Shown: positions 7,589 through 12,225 of the stretch, in pieces
How the letters are laid out: each line of letters begins with the position of its first letter
Position numbering within the stretch: position 1 is the stretch's first letter
Program-made: the position numbers and the translations under genes
The notes under the pieces: model-generated
Seen by the model: only the letters and a program-made list of their open reading frames with translations
The model's database searches: none
Told to the model about the DNA's origin: nothing
Assembly (NCBI GenBank): GCA_031551765.1
Contig: JAVBNC010000092.1
Span: forward strand, 1-12,225
Reading direction: 5' to 3'
Length of the DNA: 12,225 bases
From: JAVBNC01 sp031551765
GTDB taxonomy: Bacteria; Desulfobacterota; Desulfovibrionia; Desulfovibrionales; Desulfovibrionaceae

Positions 7589-7617
7589 TTGACAGTGGAA
7601 TTATGCGGGATTTTAGA
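7589..7617 (+). promoter_or_regulatory. Possible rightward orphan promoter
   Basis: A perfect TTGACA (7589-7594) is followed at 17 bp by TTTAGA (7612-7617), a poor -10. A transcript would start near 7624, carry the 7642-7679 inverted repeat, and run toward the 3' end of the repressor in antisense. No gene with a ribosome binding site follows. Confidence 0.25.
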
Positions 7618-7849
7618 AAACTTCGGGACTTGAGTTTTAGGGCATTTCGTCATTGAAAATATCTATTCAGATGAAATGCTCTGGCGGTGCGAAGCGAAGC
7701 GCGGCGCGGCAACGTCCGCCGATGTCTGGAGGGGTGAAAGACAGCAAGAGGGATCCTTCGCCACGCTCAGGCTGACTTGCGGAGGGAGCGGGGCTCCCGC
7801 CCGTCCCTCACGCGGCAATACGCTGTAAAATCAGCGAATTACGCCAGAA

Positions 7850-8512
7850 CTAATACTCCCGGCAGCTCCAGACCATGCGCCCGAACACCTCCACCTCGCC
7901 GTCCACTTCGTCTTTCTGCACGGGTATGTCCTCGTAGGCCGGGTTGTCCGAACGCACCAGCAGCACGCCGCCCAGCCGCGTTTCCAGGCGCTTGACCATC
8001 AGCTCGTCGCCCATGCGCAAAAGGTAGATATTTCCAGTGATTACGTGGCGCGCTTCGTCGGAGGTGTTGACCATGATCATGTCGCCGCTTTTCAGCGTGG
8101 GTTCCATGCTGTCGCCTTCCACCACAAAGAGGCGCATGGTCAGGACGCTGCCGCGCTTGCGTTCCAGAAAGGAGGCGTGAAAGGCGTAGCGGCCGGCTTC
8201 GTCGCCGTCGGTTTCCAGGCCGCCCGTGCCCGCGCGGGGGCGGGCCCGCACCAGCGGCACGAAGACGATTTCCGGCTCTTCCGCGCTCTCGCAGGCGAAA
8301 AAATCCGGGAGCGAAATGCCGAAGGCCTCGCAAATGCGCTCCAGAAACTCCGCATTGATGTTTTTCTGGCCGCTGGCCATCTGGGAAATGTGCGGCTGCG
8401 ATATTCCGGTCTTTTCGGCAAGCTCCGCCTGCCGCGTACCGGTTTTCCTCAGCCAGTACGCAAGCGATTTGCCGGTCACGGTATTGGCCCGCACCTGCGT
8501 TTTGGTCTTCAT
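7850..8512 (-). CDS. Phage-type CI/LexA-like repressor: XRE helix-turn-helix plus S24 peptidase
   Basis: The product is 220 residues from the ATG at 8512. The N-terminal XRE helix-turn-helix lies at about 22-72 (RQAELAEKTGISQPHISQMA, then EAFGISLPDFF). The C-terminal S24 domain has the GDSMEP serine motif (Ser135) and the partner lysine in MVKRLE (Lys174). An Ala-Gly pair at 94-95 in the linker is a candidate self-cleavage site. Such repressors hold phage or mobile-element genes silent and cleave themselves when RecA filaments form after DNA damage. It is divergent from the replication operon, and the 149-bp gap holds two operators. A GTG at 8530 would add six residues, but it lies between the predicted -35 and -10 and so upstream of the likely transcription start. 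The predicted start falls at or next to the ATG, which suggests a leaderless mRNA, as for lambda cI from PRM. Confidence 0.93.
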   Translation of the reverse strand: MKTKTQVRANTVTGKSLAYWLRKTGTRQAELAEKTGISQPHISQMASGQKNINAEFLERICEAFGISLPDFFACESAEEPEIVFVPLVRARPRAGTGGLETDGDEAGRYAFHASFLERKRGSVLTMRLFVVEGDSMEPTLKSGDMIMVNTSDEARHVITGNIYLLRMGDELMVKRLETRLGGVLLVRSDNPAYEDIPVQKDEVDGEVEVFGRMVWSCREY

Positions 8513-8518
8513 ACTTTC

Positions 8519-8546
8519 TCTGTATTTCACTTAGGAATAATGTCAA
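8519..8546 (-). promoter_or_regulatory. Repressor promoter with operator site 2
   Basis: Leftward -35 TTGACA (8546-8541), 16-bp spacer, weak -10 TACAGA (8524-8519). The operator TATTTCACTTAGGAATA (8523-8539) matches site 1 at 14 of 17 positions and again overlaps the -10 by two bases. Binding here would give autorepression. Confidence 0.55.
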
Positions 8547-8566
8547 ACCCTTTTTTGAAATTACCC

Positions 8567-8595
8567 TTGTCTTTTATTTCATTTCGCAATATTTA
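8567..8595 (+). promoter_or_regulatory. Replication operon promoter with operator site 3
   Basis: Rightward -35 TTGTCT (8567-8572), 17-bp spacer, -10 TATTTA (8590-8595). The operator TATTTCATTTCGCAATA (8575-8591) matches site 1 at 14 of 17 positions and overlaps the -10 by two bases. Its centre is 52 bp from that of site 2, about five helical turns, so bound dimers would face the same side. It corresponds in role to lambda PR. Confidence 0.55.
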
Positions 8596-8660
8596 TATTC
8601 CGAACATCCGGACGAGGTTGTTTTCCGCGAAACCATCAAAGAATCAAGGAAGGACCCCAC

Positions 8661-9569
8661 ATGAGCCTGGACGCCACCCGCTGGGCCTGGAGCCGCCAAG
8701 GTTTGCGGCCCGCGCAAAAACTCGTGCTGCTCTCCCTTGCGGACCGCGCCGGGGAAGACAACACCTGCTGGCCTTCCATGGAACGCGTGCGCCGCGACAC
8801 GGGCCTGGACATCAAAACCGTGCGCGCCTGCCTCGCGGTCCTGGCGGAAGCCGGGCTGCTCTCCCGGCGCGAGAGCAGCGGGCGCGGCTACGTGTACACC
8901 CTTTCCGGCGTGGCCCGGCGTGAAGACGCCCCCACCAGAAACGCCACCCCCGCCGGAAACGGAGCCGCCCCCGTCCGGAAAGCCCCCCCTCCCCCGCCGG
9001 AAACGGACCCCTCCCCCGCCGGAAACGGCGGCCTAATCTATCAAGAACCCATCACTGAACCGCCCAGGGAAGCGCCCAGTCTTTTGCGCCGCGACGGCGT
9101 TCCGGCCGTCCCCGCGCCCGCCGCTCCGCCCCTGTTCCTGCTGCCGCTTAAAAGCGCCGCCAGGGAAAAGGCCCGCGAATACGCCGTCTCCCAGGAGCTT
9201 TTCGATATCTGGGCGGAAGCCTGCCCCCTGGTGGACGTGGCGCGCGAGCTTAAAAGCATACGGGCCTGGCTGGTTTCCAACCCGGCCCGGCGGCCCCGCA
9301 GCGACATGCCCCGTTTTGTCAACGCCTGGCTGGCCCGCGAGCAAAACAAGCTGGCCAACCGCGAAGCCCTGCGCGGACAGCCCGGACAAAGCGGACGGAG
9401 CGGCCCGGAACCCAAAACCTTCGCGGAAATGGCCAGCGAACGCGCCTGGGCCGAGTTCGAGCATGAGTACAAGTTCGACGCCAGCGCAGAGCGTATCAAA
9501 AGCGATTTTGGCGAAGCCTCCGGGCGTCACGCAACCGCAACCCCCGCCCCAAAAGGAGCTTGTTCATGA
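8661..9569 (+). CDS. Phage-type replication initiator, helix-turn-helix (lambda O-like role)
   Basis: The product is 302 residues from the ATG at 8661, with GGAAGGA upstream. Residues 1-85 form a winged helix-turn-helix like those of phage replication proteins: LRPAQKLVLLSLADRA, NTCWPSMERVRRDTG, KTVRACLAVLAEAGLLSRR. Residues 86-160 are a Pro/Gly/Thr-rich linker without predicted structure. The C-terminal part (165-245) contains a W-LVSNPxRRPRSDMPRFVNAWLAREQ segment typical of phage replisome organisers that contact the helicase or its loader. The linker DNA carries iteron-like repeats, so the gene probably holds the origin its own product binds. It is first in a rightward operon opposite the repressor, and its TGA overlaps the next gene's ATG (ATGA). 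The role is inferred from domain order and context. Confidence 0.82.
   Translation: MSLDATRWAWSRQGLRPAQKLVLLSLADRAGEDNTCWPSMERVRRDTGLDIKTVRACLAVLAEAGLLSRRESSGRGYVYTLSGVARREDAPTRNATPAGNGAAPVRKAPPPPPETDPSPAGNGGLIYQEPITEPPREAPSLLRRDGVPAVPAPAAPPLFLLPLKSAAREKAREYAVSQELFDIWAEACPLVDVARELKSIRAWLVSNPARRPRSDMPRFVNAWLAREQNKLANREALRGQPGQSGRSGPEPKTFAEMASERAWAEFEHEYKFDASAERIKSDFGEASGRHATATPAPKGACS
8929..9060. repeat. Iteron array and AT-richer patch: candidate replication origin inside the initiator gene
   Basis: The 16-mer CCCCCGCCGGAAACGG occurs exactly at 8947, 8991 and 9013. A degenerate copy with intact CCGGAAA lies at 8969, and a 13-of-16 copy at 8929. The last four are spaced exactly 22 bp apart and the first is 18 bp upstream. 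The 22-bp period changes the reading frame each time (PAGNG, PVRKA, PPETD, PAGNG), so the DNA rather than the peptide is conserved. An AT-richer stretch follows at 9034-9060. Lambda has the same plan: iterons in the linker-coding part of O, next to an AT-rich region. Confidence 0.65.
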
Positions 9570-9991
9570 CCGTAACGGCGTTCAAAGACGGCCTTGGTTC
9601 CGTGTTCGCGGCGCACGGCAAGGCTTTTCCGGGCAAGGAGATGATAGCGGCCGTGTGGAGACGCGTGGAGCCGCTGCCGGACAGCTTCATGGCCTGGGCG
9701 GCCGTCCGTTTGGAGGACTACGAAAAGCTGCCCTCCAACCTGGGCCGGGAGCTGGCCGTGGTGCTCTGGCCGCAGTGGCGCGCGGAACAGCCCGCGCGTC
9801 CGGGGCGTGAGGGCTGCGCGGCTTGCGGCGGGCGGGGTTTCTGGCTGGCGCGGCGCAAAGGGGACGAAGGCCCCGGCGGGCGCGGCGTGGCCCTGTGCCC
9901 GGACTGCTCGGATGCGCGCTGCTGGCCGGGCGGCCGCCGCCCGCCGGGACGCGGGGAGCTGGAGCGGGCGGGCTTCACCCTGGAAGGCTGA
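9566..9991 (+). CDS. Small phage-module protein with CxxC zinc motif, possible replication accessory protein
   Basis: The product is 141 residues from the ATG at 9566. Its start overlaps the upstream TGA as ATGA and is preceded by AAAAGGAG, so translation is probably coupled. Residues 1-75 are mostly helical, with FPGKEMIAAVWRRVEPLPDSF and KLPSNLGRELAVVLWPQW, reminiscent of small phage replication accessory or helicase-loader-like proteins. Residues 84-119 carry CAACGGRGFW and CPDC (C84, C87, C111, C114, plus C119), a probable zinc site of DnaJ-like CxxCxGxG style. Its place directly behind the initiator suggests a role in helicase loading, as for lambda P, but sequence support is weak. Confidence 0.75.
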   Translation: MTVTAFKDGLGSVFAAHGKAFPGKEMIAAVWRRVEPLPDSFMAWAAVRLEDYEKLPSNLGRELAVVLWPQWRAEQPARPGREGCAACGGRGFWLARRKGDEGPGGRGVALCPDCSDARCWPGGRRPPGRGELERAGFTLEG

Positions 9992-10034
9992 GGCCGGAAT
10001 TTGCGGATATCACTATGAAATACAAGGAAAAATT

Positions 10035-10343
10035 ATGAACTACGCCCTGGCCGCCCTGCCCGCTTCCCCCGCCTCTCCCGCGTCCCCGGTCCCGCCGCCG
10101 GGCCCGCTTGCGAACTTCAACCTTTCCGAACGGCTGGAATTCAAGGGGCGCGTGCCGCTGTGCCCCATCTGCTCCGGCGGGCTGGGCGCGGACCGCGATT
10201 GCGTGGCCTCGTCGTCCGGCTTTGTGTACAGAAAGCGCCTGTGCCGGGACTGCGGCGCCGTGGTGCACACCAAGCAAAGCCGGGAGGAAGTGACGGGCGT
10301 GGAGTACCTGGAAGGGGACGAGGCGGAGCGGGATGAAGAATGA
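10035..10343 (+). CDS. Small zinc-ribbon protein of the phage-like operon
   Basis: The product is 102 residues from the ATG at 10035, with AAGGA upstream. The frame extends further 5', but that part overlaps the preceding gene in another frame and looks like a shadow. After an Ala/Pro/Ser-rich N-terminus there is a four-cysteine zinc ribbon: CPIC (43-46) and CRDC (70-73), followed by GAVVHTKQ. The tail is acidic. It resembles in outline small phage zinc-finger regulators such as Ogr/Com proteins, but the spacing is not an exact match. It lies 43 nt behind the previous gene and is probably in the same operon. A hairpin repeat follows its stop. Confidence 0.75.
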   Translation: MNYALAALPASPASPASPVPPPGPLANFNLSERLEFKGRVPLCPICSGGLGADRDCVASSSGFVYRKRLCRDCGAVVHTKQSREEVTGVEYLEGDEAERDEE

Positions 10344-10410
10344 ATGCCTCCGGCGGCCAGAGGAAGGGGAAACCCCCTTTTTGTAAAAAGGGGGTTTCCC
10401 CTTCCTCTGG
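10344..10410. repeat. Hairpin extragenic repeat (copy 2) behind the replication operon
   Basis: Positions 10357-10382 pair perfectly with 10385-10410: 26 bp with a two-base gap, or 25 bp closed by a TGTA loop. The outer end carries the inverted copy of the 19-bp CTCTGGCCGCCGGAGGCAT tail found at 4219-4237. It begins directly after the zinc-ribbon stop and may act as a transcript end or an mRNA-stabilising structure, but no T tract follows the stem. Confidence 0.8.
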
Positions 10411-10643
10411 ACTCCTTCCCCTTCCCCTAAAAACTTTGACAGGGGGACTATGAAGGAATGCGCGCTGGACGGGAGTCTTCGCTGCTCTCTACCCGTCATC
10501 CCCCGGCCTGACCGGGGGATCCAGGCGGAAAGGCGCCGGGAGAAACACGCGAACGCGCCGCCGCGCCGCCCCCTCACCCGCTTAAAGAACGCCAACGCAA
10601 CGTGCCTTTCCTTCATCAGTTTGCACCACACTGGAGAAATACT
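10344..10643. other. 300-bp gap between the replication operon and the RHS gene
   Basis: The gap holds the large hairpin repeat (10344-10410), a CT-rich stretch (about 10411-10428), a TTGACA at 10436 without a good -10, a low-confidence 65-codon frame from 10450, and a small inverted repeat atcccccgg/ccgggggat (10498-10506 with 10512-10520). That repeat encodes VIPRPDRGIQ, a type of peptide often produced when interspersed repeats are translated. No convincing promoter for the RHS gene is visible. Confidence 0.6.
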
Positions 10644-10647
10644 ATGA
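10450..10647 (+). CDS. Doubtful 65-residue open frame ending in ATGA overlap with the RHS gene
   Basis: An ATG at 10450 follows AGGGGGA at short distance, and the TGA at 10645-10647 overlaps the RHS ATG at 10644. This would allow translational coupling. However, the frame runs through an interspersed inverted repeat (VIPRPDRGIQ) and the rest of the peptide is Arg-rich and low in complexity. It is more likely chance than a gene. Confidence 0.2.
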   Translation: MKECALDGSLRCSLPVIPRPDRGIQAERRREKHANAPPRRPLTRLKNANATCLSFISLHHTGEIL

Positions 10648-11870
10648 CGTTATCGCAACAAGATATTTTTAATCATACAAGTCTCACTTTAACCTGTGAA
10701 CACGCCGCAAACGGCTTACTGCTCGCTAAAACGGAGACGCACGGCCAAAATTCCACCCGCTTTGACTACGAATACGACCCGGACGGCCGCCTGCAAGCCG
10801 TCTGCCGCGACGGCGCGGAGTTCGAACGCTACTGGTACAACTCCCAAGGCCAGCGCTTCCACTACGCCTGCGCCTACCGCACCATGAGCGAATACCACAC
10901 CGCCGGAGACCTGGAATACGACGGCGCGGGCCGCCTCACCCTCGCCGGACGCACAACCTACGCCCACGACGAACGCGGCGCGCTGCGCGAACGCCGCAAT
11001 TCCCAAGGCACAACCCAGTTCTTCTATAACGGCGGCACGGCCCTGGATTCGGCCATCCTGCCGGACGGCACGGAGATTCGCTACGAATACGCCCCGGCCT
11101 CGCCCGTCAACCCCGTCCGCCGCTTCAAAAACGGCGTGCTGACCGGCGAATACGAGTGGGATTCGCCCTGGCGGCTCGGCAAGTTCCTGAACTGGGAAGA
11201 CAACCTGATTTGCGAGCTCTTCTATGACGACGACGCGGGCGGCGCGCTGGCCAAACTGCGTCTCAGCCGCCCGCCGCTCGCCGCCGTGCCGCTGCGCGAC
11301 CTGCCGCCGGAACGCCTGTCCGCCCGTCTCGCGGTGGGCGCGCTGGTGGCGGGCTTCCGGCCCCGGGAATACCTCTGCGGCTGCGACCAGGTCGGCACGC
11401 CAAAGGTCCTGACCGGCACGTTCGGGAAAGCCGTGAAGGTGTGCGATTACAGCAGCTTCGGCGTGCCCGTCAGCGACAGTTTCCCGCAGCTTTTCATCCC
11501 CGTGGGCTTCGCGGGCGGGCTGGCGGATAGAGACACGGGCCTGGTCCGCTTCGGCTGGCGGGACTACGACCCGGAAGTGGGCCGCTTCACCGCGCCGGAC
11601 CCGGCCAGGGATACGCGCGGCGACGGGGATCTCTACGACTACTGCGCGGACGACCCGGTGAACCGCGTGGACCCCACGGGCTTATGGAGCAAGGAGAATT
11701 TCGAGGAGGCAAGGGTGCGCCGGGATGAGGAGGGGCGGTTCGCAAGCGGCGGGGGCGGGGGAAGCGGCATGTCCGCCTGGATGCGGCCGTTAAGCGAAAG
11801 CGAGATGCGGAAGATGACGGCGGGGGCACGCTGGTCGCGGCGGCGGGGAAGAGTCCCGTGCCGGAGATAG
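10644..11870 (+). CDS. Compact RHS-core protein with variable, frameshifted C-terminus
   Basis: The product is 408 residues from the ATG at 10644, preceded by GGAG. An upstream in-frame ATG at 10602 lacks such a site. YD-type repeats are present (YEYDPDGRL, LEYDGAGRL, YAHDERGAL, RYEYAPASP). The RHS-associated core runs from about 287 to 348 (VGFAGGLADRDTGLVRFGWR, DYDPEVGRF, ending DPTGLW). RHS proteins are shells that enclose and deliver a variable C-terminal toxin. There is no signal peptide or N-terminal delivery domain, so this is a short, possibly orphan tip or a phage-associated form. After the core, residues 349 to about 392 continue plausibly (SKENFEEARVRRDEEGRFAS, a Gly run, SEMRKMT). 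The frame then enters an Arg-rich stretch and stops at 11870. The natural continuation lies in the next frame, so the gene is probably a damaged copy. Confidence 0.88.
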   Translation: MTLSQQDIFNHTSLTLTCEHAANGLLLAKTETHGQNSTRFDYEYDPDGRLQAVCRDGAEFERYWYNSQGQRFHYACAYRTMSEYHTAGDLEYDGAGRLTLAGRTTYAHDERGALRERRNSQGTTQFFYNGGTALDSAILPDGTEIRYEYAPASPVNPVRRFKNGVLTGEYEWDSPWRLGKFLNWEDNLICELFYDDDAGGALAKLRLSRPPLAAVPLRDLPPERLSARLAVGALVAGFRPREYLCGCDQVGTPKVLTGTFGKAVKVCDYSSFGVPVSDSFPQLFIPVGFAGGLADRDTGLVRFGWRDYDPEVGRFTAPDPARDTRGDGDLYDYCADDPVNRVDPTGLWSKENFEEARVRRDEEGRFASGGGGGSGMSAWMRPLSESEMRKMTAGARWSRRRGRVPCRR

Positions 11871-12130
11871 AGTCCATTATCGCGCAAAATGAGGGCAGAG
11901 AGCCCAGGCAGGAGCACGAGTACTTTGTGGTGCTGGAAAGAGATCTGACTATGCCCTTGGGTTCTGTTTTTGGCGTATCCAGCAAGGCGCGGCACTACCA
12001 CCTGGTTGCCAATGATGGAGTCAATTTCGGGCTCACTGACGACAGAGTATTTACTGAAGATCCGAAGTTGTTCCCTAAATACGAAGGCTCTAGACCATCA
12101 GGTCTTTGTTCTTTGACACCAAAAGCTTGA
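11825..12130 (+). pseudogene. Out-of-frame, IS-truncated C-terminal domain of the RHS protein
   Basis: Adding one G to the five-G tract at 11822-11826 joins the RHS frame to this one, giving MTAGGTLVAAAGKSPVPEIE and onward. The frame encodes a mixed domain (QEHEYFVVLERDLTMPLGSV, RHYHLVANDGVNFGLTDDRV) that I cannot assign to a toxin family. Base composition is less GC-rich than the RHS core, as usual for swapped RHS tips. The last residues before the stop at 12130 are translated from the insertion sequence, so the true C-terminus has been lost. An internal ATG at 11858 lacks a convincing ribosome binding site. Confidence 0.65.
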
Positions 12131-12225
12131 GGCCAGCAAGGAGCCTGGGCAGCGCTTGGTTGTAGCGCCATTCGCATTCCTTGAGGTGGAGTTCGAAATT
12201 CCGCTTCACGCCATTAAACTTTGCC
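12086..12225 (-). mobile_element. IS1595-family insertion sequence, one end, running off the window
   Basis: The transposase C-terminus is on the minus strand. The predicted terminal inverted repeat begins GGCTCTAGACC at 12086, and its last bases include the transposase TAG. IS1595 elements typically have GGC-starting ends and 8-bp target duplications, so aatacgaa (12078-12085) is the predicted duplication. The other end is outside the window, so the exact boundary is inference. Confidence 0.7.
12090..12224 (-). CDS. IS1595-family transposase, C-terminal 44 residues only
   Basis: Reading leftward from 12224 to TAG at 12092-12090 gives AKFNGVKRNFELHLKECEWR, then YNQALPRLLAGLKLLV. The KFNG...HLKECEWRYN pattern is characteristic of the C-terminus of IS1595/IS1016-like DDE transposases. 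The catalytic residues lie outside the window. The frame is intact in the visible part, so the element may be functional. Confidence 0.85.
   Translation of the reverse strand, partial: AKFNGVKRNFELHLKECEWRYNQALPRLLAGLKLLVSKNKDLMV

Larger units (their letters stand above)
7344..7849. other. 506-bp gene-free region with regulatory structure
   Basis: No convincing gene is seen. The left part (7344-7530) is GC-rich and holds a strong hairpin with 10-bp arms (7479-7488 with 7508-7517), which would sit in the leader of the leftward small cysteine protein mRNA. The middle (7535-7680) is AT-rich. It contains a leftward promoter with a 17-bp palindromic operator, a rightward TTGACA at 7589, and an inverted repeat gcatttcgtc/gatgaaatgc (7642-7651 with 7670-7679). 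The right part has a sequence at about 7748-7776 (gatccttcgccacgctcagg) like a short interspersed repeat common in bacterial genomes. A GC-rich imperfect hairpin at about 7781-7809 lies downstream of the repressor stop. Confidence 0.6.

Noticed and set aside
7069..7653. 194-codon minus-strand frame overlapping the small cysteine protein
   Set aside because: It overlaps the better-supported 6972-7343 gene in another frame, crosses its promoter and operator, and has an Arg/Gly/Pro-rich composition.
8045..8923. 292-codon plus-strand frame across the repressor and its promoter region
   Set aside because: It is antisense to the clear S24 repressor and crosses the operators and divergent promoters. 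The composition is that of a shadow.
10013..10029. Possible fourth operator (TGAAATA half-site before the zinc-ribbon gene)
   Set aside because: Only one half matches; the rest of the 17-bp pattern is poor and no promoter is seen in register.
10015..10038. Seven-codon frame (MKYKEKL) whose stop overlaps the zinc-ribbon ATG
   Set aside because: It has no ribosome binding site, and such a short overlap is readily explained by chance.
11820..11828. Programmed -1 ribosomal frameshift in the RHS gene
   Set aside because: The codons gcg ggg gca do not form a tandem slippery heptamer, because the A-site pairing would break on slipping. A base deletion is simpler, although transcriptional slippage on the G tract cannot be excluded.

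Overview
The window is GC-rich bacterial DNA. It most resembles a Desulfovibrionaceae-type deltaproteobacterium. That is an inference from base composition, the compact RHS core ending in a WRDYDPEVGRF-type motif, and the style of the extragenic hairpin repeats; there is no rRNA or other marker gene to confirm it.

Left part (1-6971), chromosomal in character. The window opens inside a large glycine-rich, RTX/beta-helix-like surface or secreted protein read rightward. A GCAA-capped hairpin separates it from a convergent Abi_2 (AbiD/AbiF) HEPN-type abortive infection gene read leftward. Upstream of the Abi gene is a promoter followed by a structured leader ending in a stem and seven T's, consistent with a small abiF-type ncRNA or an attenuator. 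Beyond a cluster of palindromes lies an 819-residue MscS-superfamily mechanosensitive channel with a large periplasmic N-terminal region, also leftward.

Middle part (6972-10343), a phage-like or plasmid-like regulatory and replication module. It has a small cysteine-containing protein (leftward), a CI/LexA-like S24 repressor (leftward), then a rightward operon. The operon encodes a lambda-O-like helix-turn-helix replication protein, a protein with a CxxC/CPDC zinc motif, and a small zinc-ribbon protein. Three related 17-bp operators with the pattern TATTTCAnTTnGnAATA lie in the -35/-10 spacers of three predicted promoters: the repressor's own, the replication operon's, and the small cysteine protein's. 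The replication gene carries five iteron-like repeats, four at an exact 22-bp period. Because 22 is not a multiple of 3, the repeats are read in different frames, so the conserved unit is DNA. They are followed by an AT-richer patch, as in a lambda-type origin embedded in the initiator gene.

Right part (10344-12225). A near-perfect 54-nt hairpin shares a 19-bp tail with the palindrome cluster beside the Abi gene, so both look like copies of one extragenic repeat family. A compact RHS-core gene follows. Its variable C-terminal domain appears broken twice: by a one-base frameshift at a five-G tract, and by an IS1595-family insertion sequence whose transposase C-terminus runs off the right edge.
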